From positions 124,001 to 188,000 of the forward strand of contig NZ_QMFY01000008.1 in the NCBI RefSeq assembly GCF_003286915.1: DNA of 64,000 nucleotides. The letters are read 5' to 3'. Under the pieces are notes generated by a model. It had not been told where the DNA came from. It did no database searches and saw only the letters and a program-made list of their open reading frames with translations. Origin of the DNA: Pseudochryseolinea flava (GTDB taxonomy: Bacteria; Bacteroidota; Bacteroidia; Cytophagales; Cyclobacteriaceae). Each line of letters starts with the position of its first letter. The first letter of the stretch is position 1. Made by a program: the position numbers and the translations under genes. This document shows, one piece after another, positions 34,352 through 44,345 of this stretch.

Positions 34352-37300
34352 TTACATATTTCTCCGGTATTGTCCACCGACTTCGAAAAGCGCTTTCGTG
34401 ATTTGCCCGAGTGAGCACACTTTACAAGCTTCCATCAGCGATTCAAAAATATTTCGATTTTGAATTGCACTTTGTTGAACTTGCTCTAGCAAAGCCGTTG
34501 CGCGGTTGTTCGCGAAGGCATGAAGTTCACGCAGCATTTTAATTTGGTATTCCTTTTCTTCTGTTGTCGCGCGAATAACTTCCTGTGGGATGATCGTCGG
34601 TGATCCTTTTGAACTTAAGAACGTATTCACCCCCACGATTGGATATTCGCCGGTGTGTTTTTGCATTTCATAATACAAGCTTTCTTCTTGGATTTTTCCA
34701 CGCTGATACATCGTCTCCATGGCACCCAATACGCCACCTCGTTCCGTAATGCGATCGAACTCTGAAAGCACGGCTTCTTCAACGAGATCGGTTAATTCTT
34801 CTATGATGAATGAACCTTGTGTTGGATTTTCATTTTTGGCAAGTCCAAGTTCTTTGTTGATGATTAGCTGAATCGCCATCGCGCGACGGACGCTTTCTTC
34901 TGTTGGCGTTGTGATTGCTTCATCATAAGCATTGGTGTGAAGCGAATTGCAATTGTCATAAATGGCGTACAATGCTTGCAGTGTCGTACGGATATCGTTA
35001 AAGTCGATTTCTTGCGCATGTAGTGAGCGCCCCGAGGTTTGAATGTGGTATTTCAACATCTGACTTCTTGCGTTGGCGCCGTATTTGACCTTCAGTGCCT
35101 TTGCCCAAAGTCTGCGCGCCACTCTTCCAATAACAGCGTATTCCGGATCGACACCATTGCTAAAGAAGAAAGATAAGTTCGGCGCAAATTCATTGATGTC
35201 CATCCCGCGACTTAAATAATACTCAACGTAAGTAAAACCGTTGGCCAACGTAAAGGCTAGCTGCGTAATTGGATTTGCACCAGCCTCTGCGATATGATAT
35301 CCGGAAATGGAAACTGAATAAAAATTGCGAATGTTTTGATCGATGAAATATTGCTGTACATCGCCCATGAGACGTAAGGCAAATTCAGTTGAGAAGATGC
35401 AGGTGTTTTGCGCTTGATCTTCTTTCAAAATATCAGCTTGCACGGTACCGCGAACTTGCGCAAGTGTTTCCGTCTTAATTTTTGCATACACGTCGGCGGG
35501 AAGCACCTGATCTCCTGTTACACCGAGTAGCATGAGGCCCAATCCATCATTTCCTTTCGGGAGCGTACCTTGATAAGCGGGTCGGACTGCATTTTTTTCC
35601 TTGTACAGCGCATCAATTTTTTTCTGAACGTCAGCTTCAAGTCCGTTTTGCTTGATATAAATCTCACATTGTTGATCGATGGCCGCATTCATAAAATAGC
35701 CAAGCAACATCGGTGCAGGCCCATTAATCGTCATCGACACGGAAGTGCGCGGATCTGCAAGGTTAAATCCACTGTATAATTTTTTGGCGTCATCAAGGCA
35801 GCAAATACTCACCCCCGAGTTGCCGATTTTTCCATAGATGTCTGGGCGATAATCAGGATCATTTCCATAAAGCGTCACAGAGTCGAAGGCTGTAGAAAGA
35901 CGTTTCGCGGGCATCGTGTGACTCACATAGTGGAAGCGGCGATTGGTTCTTTCAGGTCCGCCTTCACCAGCAAACATTCGTGTCGGATCTTCGCCTTCAC
36001 GTTTGAAAGGATAGATTCCTGCGGTGTACGGAAACTCTCCAGGAACGTTTTCTTGTAGCGTCCACTGCAATAAATCACCCCAAGCTTCGTAGCGTGGAAG
36101 AGAGACCTTCGGAATTTGCAAATGTGAAAGTGACTCAGCATGTGTCTTGATGCCCAGCTCTTTGTCACGTACTTTGAATTTAAATACGGGCTCTTTGTAT
36201 TGGCTTACTTTCGATGGCCACGATTCAATGAGCTTCCAATTCTTTGGATCAAGGTTTAATTTTAATCTATCAAATTCCGCTTGAAGCACTTTCGCAACAT
36301 CGGCATTGTCACGTGCAATCGTGTCGATCGTTTTTTGAACGGCATACAATTTTTGTGCGGTATCTTTTTGCTCACGAACCCATCCGTCGTACTGACGATT
36401 ATTTTCTGAAATCTCGCTGAGGTATCGTGTCCTGTTCGGCGGGATTACAAAAACTTTCTCTGACATTTCTCTCGTGATGGCAAACGTCGATTGTAATTTG
36501 CTAGACGTCTTCGAAGCAATTTTGTCCATCACTTGCTTGTACAACTGATTTGTACCGGGATCATTGAATTGCGAAGCAATCGTTCCAAATACAGGCATGT
36601 CTTCAACTTTACTATTCCAAAGTTGATGGTTCCGCTGAAACTGTTTTTTAACATCACGCAACGCATCGAGTGCACCGCGTTTATCGAACTTGTTCAAAGC
36701 AATAACATCGGCGAAATCGAGCATGTCAATTTTTTCGAGCTGTGTTGCTGCACCATATTCTGGCGTCATTACATACAACGAAACGTCGCTATGGTCAAGA
36801 ATTTCGGTGTCGCTTTGACCGATACCCGAAGTCTCCAAGATGATTAAATCATATTGTGCTGCTTTCAATACTTGAATCGCCTCTTTCACGTACGCAGATA
36901 GTGCAAGATTGCTTTGACGTGTAGCCAACGATCGCATGTAAACGCGCGGGTTGTTGATGGCGTTCATCCGAATGCGATCACCCAATAGTGCACCACCAGT
37001 TTTACGTTTCGATGGGTCTACTGAAATAATGCCAAGTGTTTTATCCTTGAAGTCGATCAGGAATCTTCTCACGATCTCATCAACCATCGATGATTTCCCC
37101 GCACCGCCTGTGCCGGTAATACCGAGGACAGGCACCGATGATTTTTCTGCAAGAACTTTTACTTCGTTGAGAATATCTTTATTCTGATCATAAAAGTTTT
37201 CGGCAGCGGAAATAATTCTCGCAATTGCGACGGGATTCTTAGTGGTCAGGGCATCAATTTCTTTTTTCGAAATTTTTTCACCCGTAGGATAATCACTTTG

Positions 37301-37780
37301 CTGCACTAAGTCATTAATCATTCCTTGCAATCCCAATGCGCGACCATCGTCGGGAGAATATATTTTCGTGATACCATACGCCATGAGATCTTTTATTTCT
37401 TCCGGTAGAATCACCCCCCCGCCACCACCGAAGATTTTGATGTGACCTGCGCCCTTTTCTTTCAGCAAGTCGTACATGTATTTAAAATATTCGTTGTGAC
37501 CGCCTTGATAGCTGGTCATCGCGATGGCTTGGGCATCTTCCTGAATTGCAGTATTCACTACTTCTTCAACACTTCGATCGTGGCCAAGGTGAATCACTTC
37601 ACAACCCGTGGCCTGAATGATGCGACGCATAATATTGATCGCAGCGTCATGTCCATCAAAAAGACTTGCCGCGGTTACGATGCGAACTTTATTTTTCGGC
37701 TTATAGGGCTCCGGTGCAGCATGACCGGCGAGACTTTGTTTTTTATCTTGTTTTGAAGCGGAAATCGTTTCTGTACTCAT
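34352..37780 (-). CDS. icmF: IcmF-type fused isobutyryl-CoA mutase (B12-dependent)
   Basis: The protein has 1142 residues from ATG 37780; a TTG seven codons upstream is less likely. Order of domains: cobalamin-binding domain (about 30-165; [12 protein letters not shown]), a MeaB-like GTPase chaperone (about 200-430) with P-loop [12 protein letters not shown] and NKFD, and the mutase substrate-binding barrel (about 530-1100). This B12-GTPase-mutase order defines IcmF, which converts isobutyryl-CoA to n-butyryl-CoA (some members act on pivalyl- or isovaleryl-CoA). The fused GTPase loads and protects the cofactor. The adjacent plus-strand nitrate genes converge on it; no functional tie is seen. 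Confidence 0.92.
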   Translation of the reverse strand: MSTETISASKQDKKQSLAGHAAPEPYKPKNKVRIVTAASLFDGHDAAINIMRRIIQATGCEVIHLGHDRSVEEVVNTAIQEDAQAIAMTSYQGGHNEYFKYMYDLLKEKGAGHIKIFGGGGGVILPEEIKDLMAYGITKIYSPDDGRALGLQGMINDLVQQSDYPTGEKISKKEIDALTTKNPVAIARIISAAENFYDQNKDILNEVKVLAEKSSVPVLGITGTGGAGKSSMVDEIVRRFLIDFKDKTLGIISVDPSKRKTGGALLGDRIRMNAINNPRVYMRSLATRQSNLALSAYVKEAIQVLKAAQYDLIILETSGIGQSDTEILDHSDVSLYVMTPEYGAATQLEKIDMLDFADVIALNKFDKRGALDALRDVKKQFQRNHQLWNSKVEDMPVFGTIASQFNDPGTNQLYKQVMDKIASKTSSKLQSTFAITREMSEKVFVIPPNRTRYLSEISENNRQYDGWVREQKDTAQKLYAVQKTIDTIARDNADVAKVLQAEFDRLKLNLDPKNWKLIESWPSKVSQYKEPVFKFKVRDKELGIKTHAESLSHLQIPKVSLPRYEAWGDLLQWTLQENVPGEFPYTAGIYPFKREGEDPTRMFAGEGGPERTNRRFHYVSHTMPAKRLSTAFDSVTLYGNDPDYRPDIYGKIGNSGVSICCLDDAKKLYSGFNLADPRTSVSMTINGPAPMLLGYFMNAAIDQQCEIYIKQNGLEADVQKKIDALYKEKNAVRPAYQGTLPKGNDGLGLMLLGVTGDQVLPADVYAKIKTETLAQVRGTVQADILKEDQAQNTCIFSTEFALRLMGDVQQYFIDQNIRNFYSVSISGYHIAEAGANPITQLAFTLANGFTYVEYYLSRGMDINEFAPNLSFFFSNGVDPEYAVIGRVARRLWAKALKVKYGANARSQMLKYHIQTSGRSLHAQEIDFNDIRTTLQALYAIYDNCNSLHTNAYDEAITTPTEESVRRAMAIQLIINKELGLAKNENPTQGSFIIEELTDLVEEAVLSEFDRITERGGVLGAMETMYQRGKIQEESLYYEMQKHTGEYPIVGVNTFLSSKGSPTIIPQEVIRATTEEKEYQIKMLRELHAFANNRATALLEQVQQSAIQNRNIFESLMEACKVCSLGQITKALFEVGGQYRRNM

Positions 37781-37893
37781 GATCCAGTTGTATGGGTACA
37801 AAAATAAATAGAAACTGTTGAATACCTAACGACTATTAGGAAAAGCGTTATGGTCTTGCTTTACGGACCCGTCGAACATGAAACCAATGGTTG

Positions 37894-38625
37894 TCAACGA
37901 TAAAGGGTTTGACAGTTTGGACAGAAGAAGCTTCGTCGTTTTGCTTTGCCTGTATATTTCTTGATCGCTGGTGTGCTGCATCGAGGGCATTTCTTTTTCG
38001 TAAAAATGAGCCAATGCTTCTTCAGCTCAAATTTCTTTTTCCATCTCAGAAAGTCGAAACTATAATTACGTGCCTCGTTGATCATGGCGGTGAGCTTGCG
38101 TGGTGGAAGCGCCTCTACCATACTTTCGGGATGAATCATCACGCGAAAAAGTACCTCGTTCTTAATGATGTTGCCGACACCCGAGAAAATATTTTGATCG
38201 AGTAACGCATCGCTTATCATCATACCTTTTATGCTTTTCAACTTCTTTCTTGCACGCGACGCATCCCATCGTGTTGACATTACGTCGGCAGACCAATCGT
38301 AAACGTCGCCTAATTTGCCGTCAATCATTCGTATCGCGCATGCATACAAATTAATCTCATGGCCACCCTCTAATATTAAACTCAGCTGAGGCGATCCACT
38401 TTTTTCTCCATCGATTCTGTAGCTGCCAAACATCAAGAAGTGCACGCGAATGGTTGTGTCGGGAAGGATGATTAAAAAATGTTTTCCCCAAGTCTTGAAC
38501 TGTTTTATTGTCTTTCCAATGAGATCATGTTTGTCGATTTTGGATATCCCTTTCGCGGCGATAATCTGGAGCCCCTTGAGATGTTTGATCTCATCCTTTA
38601 AAATAGCGAGTGAAGGACCTTCCAT
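37894..38625 (-). CDS. Fpg/Nei family DNA glycosylase (endonuclease VIII-like)
   Basis: The protein has 243 residues. After the initiator Met come EGPS, which match the catalytic N-terminus of Nei (Pro-Glu-Gly-Pro) except that the Pro itself is missing: position 2 is Glu. Further landmarks are the helix-two-turn-helix GMMISDALLDQNIFSGVGNIIKNEVLFR and a C-terminal zinc finger with CPRC and CPNC (C4 type) ending NCQTLYR. These enzymes excise oxidised pyrimidines or purines and cut the strand. The catalytic N-terminal Pro seen in bacterial Nei/Fpg is not obvious, so activity may differ. The start codon abuts the stop of the SemiSWEET gene. Confidence 0.82.
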   Translation of the reverse strand: MEGPSLAILKDEIKHLKGLQIIAAKGISKIDKHDLIGKTIKQFKTWGKHFLIILPDTTIRVHFLMFGSYRIDGEKSGSPQLSLILEGGHEINLYACAIRMIDGKLGDVYDWSADVMSTRWDASRARKKLKSIKGMMISDALLDQNIFSGVGNIIKNEVLFRVMIHPESMVEALPPRKLTAMINEARNYSFDFLRWKKKFELKKHWLIFTKKKCPRCSTPAIKKYTGKAKRRSFFCPNCQTLYR

Positions 38626-38901
38626 TTAATTCTTGTTTTCCTTGTAACGAATCCCGAGACAAATGATAAGTATGTTGAGCACAATAGACGTAGCGTTGGT
38701 GATGATAATTGGGAGATCTTCACGGAGTACGCCGTACCAGATCCAAAGCGATAATCCAACGAACAGGGTGAGCAGGTATACGATCGAGAGGTCTTCGGCT
38801 TTTTTATTTTTTACAATTTTGATGAGTTGTGGAAGTAGCGACAGCGCGGTGAATACGCCGGCAATAATCCCGATAATTTTGATGAGTTGCTGGTCCATCA
38901 T
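38626..38901 (-). CDS. SemiSWEET sugar transporter
   Basis: The protein has 91 residues, the size of a three-helix bacterial SemiSWEET, which works as a dimer. The PQ-loop motif ALSLLPQLIKIVKNKKAEDLS is in helix 1. Helix 2 contains YLLTLFVGLSLWIWYGVL and helix 3 NATSIVLNILIICLGIRYK, with the helix-3 Asn of the family. It moves small sugars down their gradient. The stop codon immediately precedes the glycosylase start, so the two are probably cotranscribed. Confidence 0.9.
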   Translation of the reverse strand: MMDQQLIKIIGIIAGVFTALSLLPQLIKIVKNKKAEDLSIVYLLTLFVGLSLWIWYGVLREDLPIIITNATSIVLNILIICLGIRYKENKN

Positions 38902-38950
38902 GTCGTTGATGTAAACTTGGTGCCACGGTGTGAATGCTTATCTTTAGTGA

Positions 38951-39616
38951 ATGGAGACAATACAAGAGAAAATTCTCGTGAGTGATTCGATAGGAGAGAT
39001 CTCACTGGAAACATATATGCTTGCTTCGCCACGGTTGGTGATGACGCTCGCCCACGGTGCCGGCGCCGGCATGCAGCATCGGTTCATGGCATCTCTTTCG
39101 AAAGCGCTTGCTGAGGTCAATGTCGCGACGGTGCGTTTCAATTTTCCGTACATGGAGAATGGGAAGAAACGCCCTGATGTTCCCGCCGTAGCGGAAAAAA
39201 CAATTGGTGCAGTGCTGCAGCATGCGGCTTCGAAGTATCCGGAAATACCCTTGTTTGCCGCTGGAAAATCTTTTGGCGGAAGAATGACTTCGCAGTTTCT
39301 ATCCAAGCAACAATTTGATCGCGTGCGTGGAGTTATATTTTATGGATTTCCGTTACACCCTGCTGGTACGCCTGCGATCACGCGCGCGGAGCATTTGAGC
39401 AATGTGAAGCTCCCGATGCTTTTCTTGCAAGGCACGAAGGATACGCTTGCTGAAAATAGTTTGATCGAGAGCGTGTGCAGCAAGCTTCAAACGGCAACAC
39501 TCGACAAGATTGAAGGTGCTGACCATGGTTTTATGATCTCGAGGAAAGAGCGCATCGATATTCTTGTTGACAGAACGGTGCAGTGGATTGAAAGTAGATT
39601 TCAACTGCTCGGTTAA
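38951..39616 (+). CDS. Alpha/beta-hydrolase fold protein (KANL3/TEX30-like)
   Basis: The protein has 221 residues and no signal peptide. Key features: LTLAHGAGAGMQHRFM (oxyanion and start of the fold), FNFPYMENGKKRPD, the nucleophile elbow AGKSFGGRM, an acid near LFLQGTKDTLA and a base His in EGADHGF. This is the bacterial alpha/beta family related to TEX30/KANL3 and dienelactone hydrolases. The substrate is unknown. It is divergent from the SemiSWEET-glycosylase pair, and its 3' end overlaps the stop of the following minus-strand gene by 4 bp. Confidence 0.85.
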   Translation: METIQEKILVSDSIGEISLETYMLASPRLVMTLAHGAGAGMQHRFMASLSKALAEVNVATVRFNFPYMENGKKRPDVPAVAEKTIGAVLQHAASKYPEIPLFAAGKSFGGRMTSQFLSKQQFDRVRGVIFYGFPLHPAGTPAITRAEHLSNVKLPMLFLQGTKDTLAENSLIESVCSKLQTATLDKIEGADHGFMISRKERIDILVDRTVQWIESRFQLLG

Positions 39617-39948
39617 GGAACACAATAGCGGACCCACGAGAACGCGACGCGGTCGTTCAAATAGTTGATGTTGTCCTCATGCGCATAGGCCTCGCGTTCG
39701 AAAGGAATCGATCGATAAGATTTGTCGTGATTGTGGCCCGCCAGTCGTGCGGCGACATAGAATAATCCATACAACAGCCAATGGAAAATAAACAGCAACT
39801 CCAGTTGTTGTAAGAAATGAATCTTCTCATGACGAATTAGCGAAGAATCTTTTTTCTGCGGATCATATATCCAAATGAAAATAAAGAACGAAAAACCGCA
39901 ATACGATTTAAAGATTTTTCGCTTGGTATATAGGACTACTGGAAGCAT
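39613..39948 (-). CDS. Small membrane protein with an HExxH motif, possible metallopeptidase
   Basis: The protein has 111 residues. A hydrophobic segment (about 17-28) precedes RHEKIHFLQQLELLFIFHWLLYG, in which HEKIH fits the zincin HExxH motif inside a helix. Further on, PFEREAYAHE supplies a Glu at the spacing expected for a third zinc ligand. Two hydrophobic stretches suggest membrane association. This resembles small Bacteroidota HExxH membrane proteins of unknown role. The initiator (ATG 39948) was taken as the first in frame. Catalytic activity is a guess from the motif. Confidence 0.6.
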   Translation of the reverse strand: MLPVVLYTKRKIFKSYCGFSFFIFIWIYDPQKKDSSLIRHEKIHFLQQLELLFIFHWLLYGLFYVAARLAGHNHDKSYRSIPFEREAYAHEDNINYLNDRVAFSWVRYCVP

Positions 39949-40088
39949 GGCTTAGTAACGACGAACTGTTTAAAATCGTTGCAATTTCTAAATCATGGAG
40001 GAACCATGGTGGCCAATATTTGAGATGAGTTTTCGTCTTGCGATGAAGTGTAAATTTCGCGACCTTTGCTATTCCCCAAAATGTCGGT

Positions 40089-40514
40089 ATGAAACCAAGA
40101 GCAATTTGTTGTGCAAAAACGATTGTAAAAGATCCAGTAAAAACCAAGCCTGCTGTAGATGTCGATGTTTTATCGTCGATCGATCCAGCTGTCATGGAGG
40201 ATTCCTTTGTATACGTGCATTGTTATTTTGACAACCAGTCTGAAGGATCGTTAATTCGGATTTGGCGTACAACGTTCCTCGTCGACGCAGGTTCAAACGC
40301 GAAATCTAAATTGGTTCATGCTGAAAATATTTCGTTCGCGCCACAATGGACGATGATTCCTGATTTTCGGAATTACTCATTCTTGCTGATTTTTACGGCA
40401 CTTCCGAAATCCTGTAAGCAGTTCGACCTCATCGAACAGATTCCCCAGCCAGGTGGCTTTCTTGTGAGAAATATCCACAGGAATGAGCAGGATGTGTATC
40501 ACATTAACATTTAA
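40089..40514 (+). CDS. Hypothetical protein, Bacteroidota-type
   Basis: The protein has 141 residues and no signal peptide. The middle reads WRTTFLVDAGSNAKSKLVHAENISFAPQWTMIPDF, and the end has LIFTALPKSCKQFDLIEQIPQPGGFLVRNIHRNEQDVYHI. I recognise this arrangement, a beta-rich body with an FDL-x-E-x-I-P and an R-N-x-x-D-V-Y-x-I tail, from unnamed Bacteroidota proteins, but no function is known to me. An overlapping open frame at 39995-40231 is a shadow. It precedes a small gene with a CTGGCAT element. Confidence 0.7.
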   Translation: MKPRAICCAKTIVKDPVKTKPAVDVDVLSSIDPAVMEDSFVYVHCYFDNQSEGSLIRIWRTTFLVDAGSNAKSKLVHAENISFAPQWTMIPDFRNYSFLLIFTALPKSCKQFDLIEQIPQPGGFLVRNIHRNEQDVYHINI

Positions 40515-40539
40515 ATCGATTGAAGGCCGGTTGTTCCTC

Positions 40540-40556
40540 TGGCATGAAGTTTTTTA
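40540..40556 (+). promoter_or_regulatory. CTGGCAT promoter-like element (member 2)
   Basis: CTGGCATGAAGTTTTTTA lies exactly 40 nt before ATG 40580, the same spacing as the CTGGCAC elements before 47489 and 53294. It is the weakest match of the group (T instead of C at the sixth position). Confidence 0.4.
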
Positions 40557-40579
40557 ACTCGAAGCAAGGAACAACCACT

Positions 40580-40789
40580 ATGAAAACAGTTTACTACAAA
40601 GGCAAGTCGTATACCTATAAGGTAATGGGCGACGTGAAAGATGAACGTCAATTTTCTTTGTATAATAATGATGGATTACTCATGCACTTCGTTGCTGAAC
40701 GCGATCTAGATAAAAGACCTTCTCTCCTCTCTAACATCGTCAGCCTTTATTACAAAACAATTATGGAAGAACAGCCGTCGATGTTTTAA
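40580..40789 (+). CDS. Small hypothetical protein
   Basis: The protein has 69 residues. ATG 40580 is chosen over an in-frame start at 40520 because AAGGA lies about 10 nt upstream and the longer form would span the promoter-like element. The sequence MKTVYYKGKSYTYKVMGDVKDERQFSLYNNDG looks like a small beta-sheet protein; no family is recognised. It belongs to the group of small genes preceded by CTGGCAY. Confidence 0.65.
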   Translation: MKTVYYKGKSYTYKVMGDVKDERQFSLYNNDGLLMHFVAERDLDKRPSLLSNIVSLYYKTIMEEQPSMF

Positions 40790-40807
40790 AGTCGACAGCT
40801 GTTTACA

Positions 40808-43800
40808 TTATTCTTTTCTTCGAAGTGCTTCTTCGAGTTGCTCGATGCGTTTTTGGAATTCGAATTCGCGCCGACGAAACTCTTCTTGCGTCGCTTCAAG
40901 CTCTTCCATGTTTTGACGCATCTCCTCTTCCTGTGCGCGAAGTTCTTCTGTCTGTTCTTTCGCCTGTTGGAGCAGCAGCGTTGTCTTATGACTTAAGTTC
41001 ACCGCGTGGATATTCAAAGCAATAACGCTCGAAACTTTATCTAAAAATTCGGTAACAGTAGCAGTAATTTCTGTTAAGAAAGCAATCTCAACAACGCCCA
41101 AAATGTCACCATCATCCGTCCTTAGCGGAAGCAGCAGTAACCTTGCAGGTGTTGCTTCACCCAATCCAGAAGTGATTTTGAGATAATCTGTCGGAATATT
41201 TGTGACAATTTTCCGCTCACCGTCTTTGTAACTCGCGCCAATCAATCCCGCGCCGATTTCTATTCGCTCATGTTTCTTATGCTCGCGATTAACGCCGTAA
41301 GTTGCCAGCACTTCAAGGTGTTCATCACTTGGATCTTCACGATTCACGACAGTCATAACACCTTGCTGCGCGCGAACGTATTTGAGAAGCGCTTTTAATA
41401 CTTCATGAGAGAATTCGTTGAGGCTTCCTTTCTGTTTGCTGATAACGTCGCTGATGTGTGCAATGCCTTCGGAGATCCAGGCTTGAATTTTTTCTTGTTC
41501 CGCTTTCTTTATAATCTCAGCATTCTGTTTTTTTACTTCGCTGGTTTGCTCTTCAATGATCGCTTTCAATTCGGCTTGCTGACGTTTCGCTTTCCTTCGC
41601 TGATAGCGGAACAACCAGATTGCGCCACCAACAATTGACACGACGAGGAGTGTATTGAACCACCATGTTTTCCAAAACGGTGGAACAATGGTGATGTGTA
41701 TTGAAGCACCTTCTTCGTTCCACACGCCGTCGTTATTCGAAGCTCTCACGCGAAAGGTATATTCGCCAGGACTCAAGTTGGTATAAGACACCTTTCGCTC
41801 GTTACCAGCATCGATCCATTCGTCCTGAAAGCCTTCCATTATATATTGGTACCGATTTTTTTCAGGTTGACGATAGTTCAGCGCTGTGAATTCAAACGAG
41901 AATATATTCTCTTCGTAGCTAAGCCTAATATCTTTCGTAAAAAGAATATGTTGTTTTAATATTTCTTTTTCGCCAATAGGAACAGGCTTGTTGAAAAGCC
42001 GGAAGTCGGTGATGTAAACGGGAGGCTTTTTCTCATTGCCTTTTATCGCTGACGGATCGAACATGTTAAATCCATTTGTTCCACCGAAGATGAGTTCGCC
42101 GCGTGTTGTTTTGTAGAATGACCATCGCGTAAATTGATTGCCTTGCAATCCGTCACTGACAGTAAAATTTTTGAAAGTTTTCTTTTCAGGATTAAAACGA
42201 CTTAATCCTTTGTTGGTACTTAACCATAATTGTTGTTGTCCGTCTTCAAGTATGCCGACTACAGCGTCGTTAGGAAGTCCGTCATGTGTTCGATAAGCTT
42301 CGAATGTTTTTGTCTTTCGGTCATAACGATTTAAACCTCCACCGTCGGTACCGATCCAAACTCTGTTTTTACTGTCTTCGAATATGACAAAGATTGCGTT
42401 TGAACTTAATCCTCCTGGCTTGCCGGTGGCGCGGATAAATTGAAAAGTCTCAGTCCGCGGGTCCATGATGATAAGTCCATTGCGTTCCGTCGCGATCCAA
42501 ATCATCCCTTGCCTATCTTGATACAAGAATCCAAGGGGAGACGCTGGAATAGATTGCGGATTACTCGGGTCATTGACATAACGGGTGAAATCGTCTGTCG
42601 CCGTATTGTATCGGTTTAGACCTCTCCCGTAAGTAGCAATCCAGATGTTGCCATCGTTGTCTTTCAGCAGATCGAAAATATTGTTATCACTCAAGCTTCT
42701 TGGATTGCTAGGATCGTGTAGATAATGTCGCGTCTTATTTGTTTTCGGGTCGAAACGATGGAGACCATCTGCCCAATTGCCCGCCCAAAGTTCACCGTTG
42801 TTGTCGAACTCAATCGCCAATACTTTGTCATTGGAAAATAATCCTTTAGCCACAGCAAGATATCGTCCTGTCTCCCGATCTAATCGGTTGATTCCACCAC
42901 CATCCATACTGATGTACAATTGTCCTTGCTGATCTTCGACATAGTTCGTCACAGTGTTATTTGCAATACTGTAAGGGTCGTGATTAAGATGTCGAATATG
43001 AGGGAATCCAAATTTACCTTTATCATACACGTTGATGCCACCGAATCGCGTGCTCGCCCACATGCGCTGGTCGTTGTCGAAATAAATTCCCGTAATGATA
43101 TTACTGGACAACGTGGTTTCATCTCCTTCAACTTTTCGATAGTTGGTAAACGTTCCATTAGCGTTCATTTTCGCAAGTGCGCCATCCGTGGCAAGCCATA
43201 GCGCGCCAGAAGCATCTTGTGCAATGGCATAGATGTAATTGTTGCCGAGTGATGTTGGGTCCGCAGGATTGTGTTGGTACCGGGTTACCGTACCATCTTG
43301 TGGATTGAGTTTATTTAGGCCAGTGTCAAACGTACCAACCCATAGGCTATTGCTCTGATCTTCATAGAGCGAAATCAAATTATTACTACTTAAGGAACGT
43401 GGGTTGGTCGGATCATGCGCGTAGGTAGTGAAAGTATTTTCATCGCTGTTCAACATGCTTACGCCGCCGTCAGTTGCCACCCATAGTCGGTGTTGATGAT
43501 CTTCTAACACATGTCGGACAATTTTTCCAGCAATACGATTGGGTTGCCCAGCAACAGGTAAGAAATGTTTAAAACCATTGATCGCCGAATCATAAAGATT
43601 TAATCCCGCACCGGTGCTAACCCATAGTCGCTTTTTAGAGTCGAAAAAAACAAACGTTACTTCATTACTGGTTAATGAATTGGCATCGAGGCTGTCATAC
43701 AAAAATCGCGTGAACTGGTTTTTGTTCCGGTCATACATGTTCAGTCCTCCCAATGTAGCGAGCCAGATGTTCCCTGATTGATCCTGTGTAATCCATTTGA

Positions 43801-44089
43801 CATTGTTATTGCTGATCGACGTGGAGTCGCGTGGATCATTTCGAAACACCGTGAAAGAATAGCCGTCGTAAAGATTTAATCCATCTTCGGTGCCGATCCA
43901 AATAAAACCATAACGGTCTTGATAAGCAGCAGCGGCATTTCCCTGCGAGAGCCCTTGTTCAACACCGAAATGGTCAAACCGCATGTCTTGAGCAAGGCAA
44001 ACTTCGGAGAAGCAGCAGCATAGGACGACGAGAAATTTGAAGAGGGGAGTGTTTTTTTTCGAGCGATGGAAATCTGAATTTGATCGCAT
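40808..44089 (-). CDS. Reg_prop/Y_Y_Y membrane sensor with GAF domain and coiled coil, no kinase
   Basis: The protein has 1093 residues. After a signal peptide (FLVVLCCCFSEVCLAQ), two seven-bladed propellers are built from Reg_prop repeats (pattern GxIWIGTxxGLNxYD, repeated about 13 times from residue 40 to 700). A Y_Y_Y domain (about 715-780; LSPGEYTFRVRASNNDG) and one transmembrane helix (about 790-810) follow. Inside the cell come a coiled coil, a GAF-like domain (about 860-1020) and a long Glu-rich coiled coil to the end. The histidine kinase, receiver and AraC parts of hybrid two-component systems are all missing. It may signal through another protein or control an adjacent partner. Confidence 0.88.
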   Translation of the reverse strand: MRSNSDFHRSKKNTPLFKFLVVLCCCFSEVCLAQDMRFDHFGVEQGLSQGNAAAAYQDRYGFIWIGTEDGLNLYDGYSFTVFRNDPRDSTSISNNNVKWITQDQSGNIWLATLGGLNMYDRNKNQFTRFLYDSLDANSLTSNEVTFVFFDSKKRLWVSTGAGLNLYDSAINGFKHFLPVAGQPNRIAGKIVRHVLEDHQHRLWVATDGGVSMLNSDENTFTTYAHDPTNPRSLSSNNLISLYEDQSNSLWVGTFDTGLNKLNPQDGTVTRYQHNPADPTSLGNNYIYAIAQDASGALWLATDGALAKMNANGTFTNYRKVEGDETTLSSNIITGIYFDNDQRMWASTRFGGINVYDKGKFGFPHIRHLNHDPYSIANNTVTNYVEDQQGQLYISMDGGGINRLDRETGRYLAVAKGLFSNDKVLAIEFDNNGELWAGNWADGLHRFDPKTNKTRHYLHDPSNPRSLSDNNIFDLLKDNDGNIWIATYGRGLNRYNTATDDFTRYVNDPSNPQSIPASPLGFLYQDRQGMIWIATERNGLIIMDPRTETFQFIRATGKPGGLSSNAIFVIFEDSKNRVWIGTDGGGLNRYDRKTKTFEAYRTHDGLPNDAVVGILEDGQQQLWLSTNKGLSRFNPEKKTFKNFTVSDGLQGNQFTRWSFYKTTRGELIFGGTNGFNMFDPSAIKGNEKKPPVYITDFRLFNKPVPIGEKEILKQHILFTKDIRLSYEENIFSFEFTALNYRQPEKNRYQYIMEGFQDEWIDAGNERKVSYTNLSPGEYTFRVRASNNDGVWNEEGASIHITIVPPFWKTWWFNTLLVVSIVGGAIWLFRYQRRKAKRQQAELKAIIEEQTSEVKKQNAEIIKKAEQEKIQAWISEGIAHISDVISKQKGSLNEFSHEVLKALLKYVRAQQGVMTVVNREDPSDEHLEVLATYGVNREHKKHERIEIGAGLIGASYKDGERKIVTNIPTDYLKITSGLGEATPARLLLLPLRTDDGDILGVVEIAFLTEITATVTEFLDKVSSVIALNIHAVNLSHKTTLLLQQAKEQTEELRAQEEEMRQNMEELEATQEEFRRREFEFQKRIEQLEEALRRKE

Positions 44090-44345
44090 GGAATAAGAAC
44101 TGGTTATGGATAATATTACTAAAAAAAGAACTTGAAATGAAGGGAATCGAATGATTTCAATCGATGACGTCTTTTTTATTGATGCTGCCTTTAGCTTGAT
44201 TCAACAAGTGTCGCTTTCACAAAATGGTACTTAGAAAATGATTAGTAGTTGGTGTTGCCGCACAAAAAGTAATCAAGGATTAATTCATTTTTTTAATTTC
44301 GGGTATCCCGGCCGTTGTACGTCCAACGGCGTATCTGTAGTCGCA

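Noticed and set aside
34352-37780. Methylmalonyl-CoA mutase
   Set aside because: The order B12 domain, GTPase, mutase barrel in one chain is that of IcmF; MCM subunits have the B12 domain at the C-terminus.
39995-40231. Open frame overlapping the gene at 40089
   Set aside because: Cys/Arg-rich translation; the overlapping frame at 40089 has the recognisable Bacteroidota pattern.
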